A stretch of DNA of 64,000 nt. Source: Halanaerobium praevalens DSM 2228 (lineage in GTDB: Bacteria; Bacillota; Halanaerobiia; Halanaerobiales; Halanaerobiaceae). The notes below the pieces were generated by a model. The model did not search any database, was not told where the DNA came from, and saw only the letters and a program-made list of their open reading frames with translations. The stretch covers positions 1,550,001 to 1,614,000 of the forward strand of contig NC_017455.1 in NCBI RefSeq assembly GCF_000165465.1, written 5' to 3'. The translations under genes and the position numbers were made by a program. Below, in pieces: positions 1-7,768 of the stretch. The number at the start of each line of letters is the position of its first letter. Position 1 is the first letter of the stretch.

Positions 1-1730
1 TGAGCAGTTATAATTTCCTTTGAAATAGCAAGACCAAGTCCTGTACCACTTTTCTCATTTTTATCATTACCAGCTCTTACAAATTTATCAAAAATCTTTG
101 ATTGATATTCCTTTGGAATTCCAGGACCATCGTCAGTTACTGAGACCAAAACCCTTCTTCCTTTTACCTCTGCCTTAATTTCTATTTCACCATTATCTGC
201 ATAGCGAAGTGCATTTCCAATTAAATTAGAAATAACCCAACTAACTTTAGTAGGATCAGCCCAAGCAAAAATATTATTCTCTTGCTTATTAAAATTTAAA
301 GCTATCTCTTTTTCTTTTGCTTGTTTATAAAATGGATCTAAGGTTTTTTCTACAATTTCATTAATATTAACCTTATCAAATTCCATCTCAATTCTACCAG
401 ATTCAATTTTTGATAAATCAAGCAGATCATTTACTAATCCAGTTAACCTCTCAACATCTTCATAAGCAGCTTCTAATAGTTCTCTCTGTTCTTCATTCAG
501 TTTTCCTGTATCTTCATTAATTACCATGCTTAACCCCATATTCATCGAAGTTAAAGGAGTTCTAAATTCATGTGAAACAGTGGAAACGAATTCAGATTTC
601 ATATTATCAATCTCTTTTAAATTAGTAATATCTTCTAAAAGAGTAACAGTAAACTGATATTCTTCATCCTCATCTACTACTTTGTTAGTAGAAATACGAT
701 AATGTTTTTCTTTTCCATCTTTTGTGAAATTAAAAATATTTTTTTCTTTTTCTTCCGGATTTTTTATATATTCAAATATTTCTTCTGCTTGAATAACTTC
801 TAAAAAATGAGTGTTTATTATATCTTTATTAAGAGAGAACAACTTTTTTGCTACTTCATTAATTAAAACAATTTTATGATCATGATCAGTCACAATCAAA
901 GGATTATTTAAATTATTAACTACTGCTTCTGATTTTTCTTTTTCCATTAGTAACTTCTTTATATTTATTTTTTCATATTCTTTTAATTTTGAAATCATCT
1001 CATTAAATTCATTTGCTAAAGAACCAATCTCATCTTCAGATGCCACTTCAACATGTTGTTGAAAATTTCGATCTGCAACTTCTTTAATTCCTTTTTCTAA
1101 TTCTTTAATTGGTTTTAAAATTTGTTTTGTTAAGTAAAATACAAAAATCAAAGAAAAAATGATTACAGTTGAAGCTAAAACTAGAGTATAAATTATTGCC
1201 TGATTAGCCCTACTATTAGCATTTTTTTGAGCATCAACCATCGCTTGTCTATTAAGTTCTCTTAATTCTCTAATATCATTTTTAATTTCATTAAAATAAG
1301 GAAGTAAATTTTCATTATATATTTCCCAGCGTTTTTCTTCTTTAGAATTATGAAATTCATCAAAATTAGAAATAAATTTAAAATATTTGGTATTAATTTT
1401 ATTTAAAATTTCTCCTTCACCTGCTATAGTTATATTATCTTCTGCTCTAGCTAACCAACTATAGAATTCTTTTTCATTAATTCTAAATATTTCTCTACCT
1501 TTTTTTTCATTTGATCTCAAAAGTAAAAGTAAAGAACTATCTTGTCTTTCAATAGATTCTACCATACTATCACTAGCTTTAATACTTCTATAATTTTCAA
1601 CTAAAATATCATTAATTGCATTTGACAGGGTTTCAAAATTATAAATACTCCACCCAACAACTCCAGTTATAATTATAATCATAACTGCAAAACCTAAAAG
1701 TATCTTTGCTTTTAAAGTTTTAAAATTCAT
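1..1730 (-). CDS. Membrane sensor histidine kinase, C-terminus cut by window edge
   Basis: Two-component sensor kinase read on the minus strand from an ATG at 1728-1730; the 3' end lies beyond base 1. My translation shows TM1 at about residues 7-27, an extracytoplasmic segment of about 140 residues, TM2 at about 170-190, a HAMP-like linker, a PAS-like domain, then the dimerisation/phosphoacceptor motif SHEFRTPL with His387, an N-box (NLIGNALRYA) and a G1 box (DDGPGIP). The order is that of PhoR/VicK-type kinases. It starts 28 bp after ktrA in the same orientation, so it probably shares the riboswitch-controlled ktr transcript; an AGGA site precedes the ATG. The ligand cannot be told from sequence, and any partner response regulator must be off the left edge. 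A role in sensing K+ or turgor is inferred only from the neighbours. Confidence 0.93.
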   Translation of the reverse strand, partial: MNFKTLKAKILLGFAVMIIIITGVVGWSIYNFETLSNAINDILVENYRSIKASDSMVESIERQDSSLLLLLRSNEKKGREIFRINEKEFYSWLARAEDNITIAGEGEILNKINTKYFKFISNFDEFHNSKEEKRWEIYNENLLPYFNEIKNDIRELRELNRQAMVDAQKNANSRANQAIIYTLVLASTVIIFSLIFVFYLTKQILKPIKELEKGIKEVADRNFQQHVEVASEDEIGSLANEFNEMISKLKEYEKINIKKLLMEKEKSEAVVNNLNNPLIVTDHDHKIVLINEVAKKLFSLNKDIINTHFLEVIQAEEIFEYIKNPEEKEKNIFNFTKDGKEKHYRISTNKVVDEDEEYQFTVTLLEDITNLKEIDNMKSEFVSTVSHEFRTPLTSMNMGLSMVINEDTGKLNEEQRELLEAAYEDVERLTGLVNDLLDLSKIESGRIEMEFDKVNINEIVEKTLDPFYKQAKEKEIALNFNKQENNIFAWADPTKVSWVISNLIGNALRYADNGEIEIKAEVKGRRVLVSVTDDGPGIPKEYQSKIFDKFVRAGNDKNEKSGTGLGLAISKEIITA

Positions 1731-1758
1731 ATTTTACACTTCCTTATAGAAATATTAT

Positions 1759-2412
1759 CTAATTACCAAAATTCTTCATTTTTTCTAAATTTTCATTTTT
1801 ACCCATTAAAACAAGCTTATCTCCTTCTAATATTTTATCATTTGCTCCAGGAGATATATATAATTGTTCACCTCTTTTGATAGCCATTACATTAACATCA
1901 AAATTAGCCCTTAATTCTAATTCTTTTAAAGTCTTGCCAATCATTTTTCCACTAGCTAAGATTTCAATCACTCCATATTCTGGGGCAAATTCTATATAAT
2001 CTAATACATTAGATGAAATTAGATTCTGAGCTATTCTAGCCCCCATATCTCTTTCAGGATAGACTACTCTATCTGCTCCAACTTTAGTTAAAACTTTTCC
2101 ATGCAAAGTATCAGGAGCTTTTACAATTACATATGGTAAATTTAATTCTTTTAAAATTAAGGTACATAAAATATTTGCTGAAACATTATCTCCAATACTA
2201 ATAATTGCTACATCAAAATTCCTTACTCCTAAAGTTTTTAATGTTTCTTCATCAGTTGCATCTGCTTCCACAGCATGAGTAACATCTGAACTAATTGCCT
2301 GTACCTTTTCGGGATCACAATCAATTGCTAAAACATCATGTCCATTTTCTGCTAAAGTTTTAGCAACACTAGTTCCAAATCTTCCTAATCCTACAACAAT
2401 AAATTGTTTCAT
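1759..2412 (-). CDS. ktrA: Potassium uptake regulatory subunit KtrA/TrkA
   Basis: Cytosolic RCK protein of 217 residues that gates the membrane subunit encoded upstream. The N-terminal Rossmann fold is clear: GLGRFG at residues 8-13 and an acidic Asp31 at the end of the second strand, the pattern for binding NAD(H) or ATP/ADP. Residues about 140-217 form a TrkA_C/RCK_C domain, which in KtrA proteins can bind c-di-AMP. The length fits single-unit KtrA rather than the double-unit TrkA of enterobacteria. The start ATG at 2412 has a strong GGAGGAG site and lies 20 bp after the ktrB stop. A c-di-AMP riboswitch ahead of the operon, plus this possible c-di-AMP-binding domain, would give control at both RNA and protein level. 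Confidence 0.93.
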   Translation of the reverse strand: MKQFIVVGLGRFGTSVAKTLAENGHDVLAIDCDPEKVQAISSDVTHAVEADATDEETLKTLGVRNFDVAIISIGDNVSANILCTLILKELNLPYVIVKAPDTLHGKVLTKVGADRVVYPERDMGARIAQNLISSNVLDYIEFAPEYGVIEILASGKMIGKTLKELELRANFDVNVMAIKRGEQLYISPGANDKILEGDKLVLMGKNENLEKMKNFGN

Positions 2413-2432
2413 TTATTCTCCTCCTATCAAAA

Positions 2433-3758
2433 TTAACCAACCATTACTTTTTCAGTTGGATAGTGATAATTTCCTTTTCTTACTCTCTCTCCAAAAGCTA
2501 GTGCTAAAGTTAAAGGACCAACTCGCCCAGCAAACATAGTTATAGTTATTAAAACTCTACTAATATCAGATAGCTGACCTGTAATTCCAGTAGAGAGTCC
2601 TACTGTACCAAAAGCGGATACTGTTTCAAATAAAATATCAATAAATTGAAAATCTTCGACTATAAGTAGGATTGTAGTTACTAAAATAACTAAACCTGCA
2701 GCTAACATGGTAATTACAAAAGCTTCATAAATAATTTTCTTTTTAAACCTACGATTATATACTTCAACATCTTCTTTACCTATAATCATATTTTTTAAAG
2801 TAGCTAACATTACTCCAAAAGTTGTTGTCTTGATTCCACCACCAGTTGAACCAGGTGAAGCACCAATAAACATTAAAATAATTATTATAAATAATGAAGA
2901 TTGTTTTAAAGCTCCAGTAGCTACTGTATTAAAACCAGCAGTTCTTGGAGTAACTGATAAAAACATTGCCCCCAGTGTTTTATCTAACAGAGGTAATCCA
3001 GCCAGTGTATTATCATATTCTAAGATGAAAAAGACAATAAAACCAAAAATCAACAAAGAAAGAGTAACTATAAGTACAATTTTAGTCTGTAAAGTTGACT
3101 TTTTAAATTTAATTCTATTATAAGCTTCTACCATTACTCCAAAACCAATACCACCTAAAATAATTAGAGCCATGATAACTAAGTTAATTGTTAAATCACC
3201 AGTGAAATTTTCCAGACTATTACCAAAAAGATCAAAACCAGCATTATTAAAAGCAGAGACAGAATGGAAAATTGCTAGATATATTGATTTACCAGTTGGA
3301 TAATCTTTAAGAAAACGAAAAAATAAAATTACAGCTGCACTTCCTTCAATAGCAAAAGTAAATCCTAATAGATATTGAACCAGTCTGACCATTCCCGAAA
3401 TTTGATATTGATTCAAATCTTCTTGAATAATTAATCTTTCTTTTAAACTAATTTTTTTGCCAATAATAAAAGCAAATAAGGTTGACATCGACATAATTCC
3501 AAGTCCACCAATTTGAATCAAAAACATAATCACCGTTGAACCAAAAGTTGTAAAAGCCTCTTTAGTATTAACTACAATCAGACCTGTTACACAAGTTGCA
3601 GAGGTAGCAGTAAAAACAGCATCGATTGCTCTTAAACCTTGACCATCTGTAGTAGCAATTGGCAGCATTAAAAGTAATGCACCTAAAATAATTACTACAA
3701 AATAACCACTAACTAAATATTGAGCTGGAGTTAGATTTTTTTTGCTAATATTCATCAT
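2433..3758 (-). CDS. ktrB: Potassium uptake membrane subunit KtrB/TrkH
   Basis: Ion-translocating subunit of a Ktr/Trk K+ uptake system. Four M1-P-M2 repeats are visible with their filter glycines: TCVTGL, NNAGF, PRTAGF and GTVGL. I place the start at 3758 (441 aa; the ATG at 3755 is equally possible), because an AGGAG site sits just upstream. A longer reading frame opens at 3824, but its first 22 codons would come from the riboswitch terminator hairpin, so it is rejected. The gene is first in an operon with ktrA and a histidine kinase. Its promoter is at 3997-4025 and the leader holds a c-di-AMP riboswitch, so high c-di-AMP (ample K+) should reduce expression. Length and partner favour KtrB over TrkH. 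Confidence 0.94.
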   Translation of the reverse strand: MMNISKKNLTPAQYLVSGYFVVIILGALLLMLPIATTDGQGLRAIDAVFTATSATCVTGLIVVNTKEAFTTFGSTVIMFLIQIGGLGIMSMSTLFAFIIGKKISLKERLIIQEDLNQYQISGMVRLVQYLLGFTFAIEGSAAVILFFRFLKDYPTGKSIYLAIFHSVSAFNNAGFDLFGNSLENFTGDLTINLVIMALIILGGIGFGVMVEAYNRIKFKKSTLQTKIVLIVTLSLLIFGFIVFFILEYDNTLAGLPLLDKTLGAMFLSVTPRTAGFNTVATGALKQSSLFIIIILMFIGASPGSTGGGIKTTTFGVMLATLKNMIIGKEDVEVYNRRFKKKIIYEAFVITMLAAGLVILVTTILLIVEDFQFIDILFETVSAFGTVGLSTGITGQLSDISRVLITITMFAGRVGPLTLALAFGERVRKGNYHYPTEKVMVG

Positions 3759-3794
3759 TTTCTCTCCTAATTTTAATTTTAAATTATAAATTAA

Positions 3795-3985
3795 AAAAAC
3801 ACCACAGATAGACTGTAGTGCCAATAATCCAATTACGCCATGACAGGCAGTCTGTCCTTTAACTAGGTCTACGGAGTTAGCTGTCGGGCTAGAAGTAAAA
3901 GGTCTTCTTCTATATATAAAATATAGATTAGCCCCAAAAATGGGTCCCCCGTTCTCAATTGAGATTAGACAACAGATATATATTT
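3795..3985 (-). ncRNA. ydaO/yuaA c-di-AMP riboswitch leader of ktrB
   Basis: On the minus strand the leader carries hallmark segments of the ydaO/yuaA class: GGGGGACCCA, then TGGGGCTAATC about 6 bases on, and further down CCCGACAGCTAACTCCGTAG. These are the conserved joining regions around the two c-di-AMP sites. The aptamer ends directly against an intrinsic terminator (3799-3821). In known members ligand binding favours termination, which suits K+ uptake genes. Assignment is by motif; covariance scoring was not possible here. Confidence 0.88.
3797..3824 (-). terminator. Riboswitch-controlled terminator before ktrB
   Basis: Minus-strand hairpin CACTACAG-TCTAT-CTGTGGTG (8 bp, one G-U) followed directly by a run of six T. 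It lies between the c-di-AMP aptamer and the ktrB ribosome binding site, so it is the likely expression platform. Confidence 0.85.
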
Positions 3986-3996
3986 GCTTTTTATTA

Positions 3997-4025
3997 ATTA
4001 AACCATATAATTAAATAATTGTCAA
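3997..4025 (-). promoter_or_regulatory. ktrB operon promoter
   Basis: Minus strand: TTGACA (4020-4025), 17-bp spacer, TTTAAT (3997-4002). Transcription would start near 3990, just ahead of the aptamer. The IS4-element target duplication begins at base 4025, so everything upstream of the -35 box has been displaced by the insertion. Confidence 0.7.
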
Positions 4026-4040
4026 CTTAACAAATTAATG

Positions 4041-4069
4041 AGTTTCCCCATTTTTTAAAATAGCAAAAA
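4041..4069. repeat. Left terminal inverted repeat of the IS4 element
   Basis: 29 bp, the exact reverse complement of 5496-5524. It lies beyond the transposase stop codon. Confidence 0.93.
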
Positions 4070-4081
4070 TTATCCTTACCG

Positions 4082-5341
4082 TCATAATGGTAAAGAGAGT
4101 CTTAATTTCTTTTGTGATCGTCTTTTTTTGTAATAACTCTTTAAAAAAGAAGCTATTCCAGTGTAGGATTTAGCCAGTATTTCTCTGATTCCATCAGCCA
4201 AAGCATAGTATTCAAAGTCTGGTATATCAAATATTCTTTCTGAAACTTTCTTAACAAATACTCTAAGCTTAGTCTTTTTCTGATTGGAAAAAAGAGCTAA
4301 AAATCCTATGGTTATTGATAAAATTAAATCTAAATTTCTGATTTTCTTTAATGATCTAACTCTAAAGTTTTCAAAGTCAAATTTTTGTTTTTTAAACCTA
4401 AAATATTCTTCAATTCTCCATCTTTTAATATACGCTTTTAAAACTGCCAGAGTAAGTCGTTTAGAATTAGGATTTAAATTTGTGATAATCATGGTTGGAT
4501 TAATACCATGTCCTCTGACAATTACCATAGTTAATTCAGTATCTTTTAAAGCAGGTAATTTAATTGGAGCATAGCTAAATTTTAGCTTTCGCTCTTTATT
4601 GTTCTGATTTCTATAACGGTAGGCATATTTTCCCTTATAGAGAGCAGCTACTTTTTTGATATTTAAGCTTTTACCCTTATAGATAACATTGCGGTTTCCT
4701 TTAGCTCTAATTACAAAATCTTTATTGCCCTCAGTAAAATATTCATAATACATATTGGCATCATAGCCTCTATCAAGGGCATAGATACCCTTTTTTCCAA
4801 AGTGTTTTTCTACAAAGTCAAGACCTTTTAGAGCTTCTATATTTCTGCTTTTAAATCCAGATTCTAGACTTGAATAAATATGAGAATATACTTCAACAGG
4901 CAGTGCTTTTTTATCAGTTAAAGCAGTTATTTCAAAAGTGTCGTAGCCTTTTTCAGTTTCACCTTTACTGCCGTCTCTAACTCGATCAAGAGCTTCTAGT
5001 TTTTTACTGTATGGTTTAACTACATCTGATTTGTCACAGCAGAAAACAGTATTATCATCAATATGAGGTTTTACCTCTTTTATATATTTTCCAATCAAGT
5101 CTTCCTGTTCATCAAAATTTTCAAGATTTCTGGATAAACGCTCAACGGTCTTTTTCAAAAGATTATCTTCTTTTAAAGATCTGCCAATATTACTTAAAAG
5201 TACTGATTGACTATCTAAAAGTCCGTAAATCATTTGAGATATGAATTTAGTTTTAGGTTTTGATAAATCTTTGGATATTTTTTTAGAGAAATTACTTACT
5301 TTTCGTTTAATTTCATAGATTAATCTGGTATAATTAGTCAT
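4082..5341 (-). CDS. IS4-family DDE transposase
   Basis: Transposase of 419 residues that would catalyse cut-and-paste movement of the surrounding element. The catalytic triad can be placed at Asp103 (CCDKSD), Asp190 (YALDRGYD) and Glu311. The IS4 signature Y-2-R-3-E-6-K is exact: Tyr304, Arg307, Glu311, Lys318. The C-terminus is very basic (KKRRSQKK). The frame is complete with no stops, so the enzyme is probably functional. Start ATG at 5341 with an AGGAG site, which lies in one arm of an inverted repeat (5342-5363 with 5388-5412) able to mask it in transcripts entering from outside. The IS4 subgroup was not resolved. Confidence 0.95.
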   Translation of the reverse strand: MTNYTRLIYEIKRKVSNFSKKISKDLSKPKTKFISQMIYGLLDSQSVLLSNIGRSLKEDNLLKKTVERLSRNLENFDEQEDLIGKYIKEVKPHIDDNTVFCCDKSDVVKPYSKKLEALDRVRDGSKGETEKGYDTFEITALTDKKALPVEVYSHIYSSLESGFKSRNIEALKGLDFVEKHFGKKGIYALDRGYDANMYYEYFTEGNKDFVIRAKGNRNVIYKGKSLNIKKVAALYKGKYAYRYRNQNNKERKLKFSYAPIKLPALKDTELTMVIVRGHGINPTMIITNLNPNSKRLTLAVLKAYIKRWRIEEYFRFKKQKFDFENFRVRSLKKIRNLDLILSITIGFLALFSNQKKTKLRVFVKKVSERIFDIPDFEYYALADGIREILAKSYTGIASFLKSYYKKRRSQKKLRLSLPL

Positions 5342-5412
5342 GGTGAAACAACTCCTTTTTGGTGTTATTTGTCTGCAAACTAATTATACCAAAAGAAGGA
5401 GCTTGTTTCACC
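5342..5412 (-). promoter_or_regulatory. Start-masking inverted repeat and internal promoter of the transposase
   Basis: Bases 5342-5363 are complementary to 5388-5412 with three bulged bases. The first arm holds the AGGAG site beside the transposase ATG. The minus-strand -10 TATAAT (5383-5388) sits at the edge of the loop, so a transcript starting near 5375 lacks the second arm and leaves the ribosome site open, while a transcript entering from outside would fold and hide it. The -35 match (GTGAAA, 5406-5411) is weak. The scheme resembles the known protection of IS10 and IS50 transposase mRNA. Confidence 0.6.
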
Positions 5413-5495
5413 TTTTTTGCTTAATCTGTGGATAATCTATTTTAAGGGTTTCTAAGAGTTAATTATCCACAATTTTGACTGTTGATAACTTTGAG

Positions 5496-5524
5496 TTTTT
5501 GCTATTTTAAAAAATGGGGAAACT
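5496..5524. repeat. Right terminal inverted repeat of the IS4 element
   Basis: 29 bp, the exact reverse complement of 4041-4069. It lies upstream of the transposase start. Confidence 0.93.
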
Positions 5525-5596
5525 ACTTAACAAATTTATTTATTTAACTTATTTTACCTAAAAATATAATTATTTTACTTTTATATAACTATTTAT

Positions 5597-5624
5597 TTGA
5601 ATTTTTAAATAAATCTGTTATAAT
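5597..5624 (+). promoter_or_regulatory. Upstream sigma-A-like promoter of dps (candidate P1)
   Basis: TTGAAT (5597-5602), 16-bp spacer, TATAAT (5619-5624). A transcript from here would contain a 13-bp inverted repeat, ATCAACTATCTAT at 5638-5650 with its complement at 5706-5718. Confidence 0.5.
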
Positions 5625-5676
5625 TAGATGTGGACCAATCAACTATCTATTTTTTTTAAAAAGAGGGGCAATCAGC

Positions 5677-5734
5677 TTGACAAAGTTTAATTAATGTATT
5701 ATTATATAGATAGTTGATAATAATAATCATTACT
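5677..5734 (+). promoter_or_regulatory. dps promoter P2 with Fur/PerR-like box
   Basis: TTGACA (5677-5682), 17-bp spacer, TATTAT (5700-5705). Just downstream, 5716-5734 reads GATAATAATAATCATTACT, 16 of 19 bases of the classic Fur consensus and also close to a PerR box. The box covers the expected start site, which suits repression by an iron- or peroxide-sensing Fur-family protein. Neither regulator is in the window. Confidence 0.7.
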
Positions 5735-5758
5735 AATAAATAACAGGAGGAATTTTTT

Positions 5759-6193
5759 ATGAAAAGTTATGAAAAAATGAACACTTATTTAGCAAATCTA
5801 GCAGTTTTAAACACTAAGTTACACAATTTACACTGGAATGTAGAAGGTAAACAGTTTATGCAAGTTCATAATTTTACTGAAGAACTTTATGATGACTTCT
5901 TTGAAAAATATGATGAAGTTGCAGAAATCTTAAAGATGAAGGGTGAATTTCCTTTAGTAAAACTTAGCGAATATCAAGAAGCATCTACAATTAAAGAGTT
6001 AGAATCTAAAAAATATGGTGTGGATGAAGTTTTAAATGAAGTTCTAGCTGATTTAAAAGAAATGAAAAAATTAGCTACAGAAATTAGAAATGATGCTGAT
6101 GCAGCTGATGATTTTGAAGTAGTTGGGGAATTTGAGGATCATGTAGCTGGTTACAGTCAAAATATTTGGTTTGTAAGATCTATTTTAGCATAA
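5759..6193 (+). CDS. dps: Dps-family ferritin-like DNA-protection protein
   Basis: Mini-ferritin of 144 residues that oxidises and stores Fe2+ and shields DNA from peroxide as a dodecamer. The inter-subunit ferroxidase ligands keep the family spacing: His25, His37, Asp52 and Glu56, with the LHNLHWNV motif around the first. There is no basic N-terminal extension, so direct DNA binding is uncertain. Strong AGGAGG site 9 bp before the ATG. Single-gene unit with two candidate promoters, a Fur/PerR-like box over the second start site, and a terminator at 6211-6244. The IS4 element has landed about 70 bp upstream of the first promoter and leaves it intact. Confidence 0.94.
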   Translation: MKSYEKMNTYLANLAVLNTKLHNLHWNVEGKQFMQVHNFTEELYDDFFEKYDEVAEILKMKGEFPLVKLSEYQEASTIKELESKKYGVDEVLNEVLADLKEMKKLATEIRNDADAADDFEVVGEFEDHVAGYSQNIWFVRSILA

Positions 6194-6210
6194 ATTAATA
6201 AATTTAAGCT

Positions 6211-6244
6211 AAAAAGATGGAGCTGAAAAGCTCCATCTTTTTTA
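6211..6244. terminator. Bidirectional terminator between dps and the rpiR operon
   Basis: AAAAAGATGGAGCT-GAAA-AGCTCCATCTTTTT, a perfect 14-bp stem with T-runs on both strands. It can end dps (+) and the converging PTS-nanE-rpiR operon (-). Confidence 0.9.
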
Positions 6245-6301
6245 TGCAATATTAAACTGGATTAAGATTTCTTATCAACTTGCTGTATAACAATTACTAA
6301 G

Positions 6302-7105
6302 TTAATCACTTTTAAGAATTGTAGAAACTGTTTTACTGTATTTATTATTAATATCTTTGTCCTGTAATAATACTGTACAAATAATATCTAATAAATAGAC
6401 TACAGAAAATTGTGAATTAATAAACCTCTGCTGATCAACAAAGGCAATATTATAAATTAAAGCCTCTAAATTAGCATATTTTGCAGCCTCAGTATTTTCA
6501 AAGCTGGTAATCAATAAAGTTTTAGCTTTATTTTTTTGAGCAATTTTCAAAGATTCAACTATTTCTTTTGTTTGACCAGAAATAGAAATTGCTATAACAA
6601 GATCATTTTCTGAAATAATAGCACTATTTATTTTCATTAAATGAGAGTCTGTAATACTGGAGACATGAAAACCCATTCTAAGCAATCTAAGTCTCATCTC
6701 ATCTGCAGTTAAACCGGAACTTCCAATCCCATAAATATAAATTTTTTCAGCAGATTTAATTTTATCGACTAAACTAATAATTTTATTTATATCGACTAAC
6801 TTTTGTGAGTTATCAAGCACTTCCTTATAATAATCAGTTATATTAACAAATAAATCGTCAACTTCTGTATCTTGATGCAAATAATTAGAACTATTAATCT
6901 GCATTTTTAACTCTACAAAATTTTTGGCTCCAACTTTTTTTGAAAACCTGGTTATAGTTGCCGTTGAAGTTTCAGTCTTTTCTGCAAGCTCAGTAATACT
7001 CATATCCTTAACTTTAGCTTTAGATTCTAAAATATATTGGGCTATATCTGTTTCTTTATTAGTGAATTTATTAAACTGTTTCTGTATATCTATTAATATA
7101 TCCAT
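6302..7105 (-). CDS. RpiR/MurR-family transcriptional regulator
   Basis: Sugar-phosphate-responsive regulator of 267 residues. Residues 1-77 form the RpiR helix-turn-helix (TETSTATITRFSKKVGAKNF), and about 110-250 form a SIS domain that binds phosphosugars (IYGIGSSGLTADEM; AISISGQTKEIVES). It is last in the operon, 21 bp after nanE, so it probably senses ManNAc-6-P, GlcNAc-6-P or a related ester and acts on the palindrome at 9322-9342 in the operon promoter. Family members can repress or activate; a palindrome over the start site favours repression. The ligand is inferred from the neighbours. Confidence 0.9.
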   Translation of the reverse strand: MDILIDIQKQFNKFTNKETDIAQYILESKAKVKDMSITELAEKTETSTATITRFSKKVGAKNFVELKMQINSSNYLHQDTEVDDLFVNITDYYKEVLDNSQKLVDINKIISLVDKIKSAEKIYIYGIGSSGLTADEMRLRLLRMGFHVSSITDSHLMKINSAIISENDLVIAISISGQTKEIVESLKIAQKNKAKTLLITSFENTEAAKYANLEALIYNIAFVDQQRFINSQFSVVYLLDIICTVLLQDKDINNKYSKTVSTILKSD

Positions 7106-7126
7106 TTTTAACCACCCTATATTATT

Positions 7127-7768
7127 TTACAATTTATTTACAGCATCCACAAATTTCTTAGCAATTTTTTGAGGTCTTGTAATTGCTGAGCCAACAACAA
7201 CTGCATAAGCACCCATTTCAATTGCCTTAGCTGCTTTTTCAGGAGTATCGAAATTACCCTCTGCAATTACTGCAGCCTCAGTCTCTTTGATCAAAGTTTT
7301 AAGTACTTCAAATTTATCTACATTTTTAGACTGTTTTGTATAACCAACCAGAGTTGTACCTACATAATCAAAGCCTAATTCAGCAGCTCTTAAGCCTTCT
7401 TCTACAGTTGAAATATCTGCCATAAATTTTTGCTCAGGATATTTAGAAATTATTTTTTCTAAAAAATTTAGCTCCTGGTCAATAGTAGCATCAACTGCAA
7501 TTGTTTCTATCTCTTCTGAAATTAACTCCTCAACTTCCTTTAAAGTAGGTGTTATATAAGCTTTTTTAGCTTCATATTCTTTTTTTATAATTCCAATAAT
7601 CGGCAGCTCAACTGCTTTTTTTATTGCCTGAATATCTTCTACACTATTAGCTCTTATCCCAACAGCACCTGCCATTTTTGCAGCTGCCGCCATTCTACCC
7701 ATAATAAATGAACTGTGTAAAGGTTCATCTTCTAAAGCCTGACAAGAAACTATTAAACCTTTATTCAA
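7127..7768 (-). CDS. nanE: N-acetylmannosamine-6-phosphate 2-epimerase
   Basis: TIM-barrel enzyme of 213 residues that interconverts ManNAc-6-P and GlcNAc-6-P. Family landmarks include [13 protein letters not shown] near the N-terminus, [10 protein letters not shown], and [14 protein letters not shown] and [14 protein letters not shown] in the phosphate-binding region. The start codon is TTG (7766-7768), directly after the PTS stop codon (TAA then TTG). The AGGTGA site lies inside the last PTS codons, so translation is probably coupled. No sialate lyase or ManNAc kinase is present; the upstream PTS could deliver ManNAc already phosphorylated. Downstream NagA/NagB would be elsewhere. Confidence 0.93.
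   Translation of the reverse strand: MNKGLIVSCQALEDEPLHSSFIMGRMAAAAKMAGAVGIRANSVEDIQAIKKAVELPIIGIIKKEYEAKKAYITPTLKEVEELISEEIETIAVDATIDQELNFLEKIISKYPEQKFMADISTVEEGLRAAELGFDYVGTTLVGYTKQSKNVDKFEVLKTLIKETEAAVIAEGNFDTPEKAAKAIEMGAYAVVVGSAITRPQKIAKKFVDAVNKL

Larger units (their letters stand above)
4041..5524 (-). mobile_element. IS4-family insertion sequence, apparently intact
   Basis: Element of about 1.48 kb bounded by perfect 29-bp inverted repeats (4041-4069 and 5496-5524), which start AGTTTCCCCA and end in AGCAAAAA. It holds one full-length transposase. A 12-bp direct repeat, ACTTAACAAATT, lies at 4025-4036 and 5525-5536; it touches the right end but is 4 bp away from the left repeat, so it is a probable target duplication with a slightly irregular left junction. 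The element sits between the divergent ktrB and dps promoters. Perfect ends and an open transposase suggest recent arrival. Confidence 0.92.

Noticed and set aside
2830-3123. Plus-strand frame opposite ktrB
   Set aside because: Shadow of the ktrB gene: no ribosome site, low-complexity product and no family features.
3759-3824. 22-codon N-terminal extension of ktrB
   Set aside because: These codons come from the riboswitch terminator hairpin, and the AGGAG site lies before 3758.
5638-5718. Attenuator in the dps leader
   Set aside because: The 13-bp inverted repeat has no T-run after it and spans the second promoter; kept only as a note in the promoter entry.
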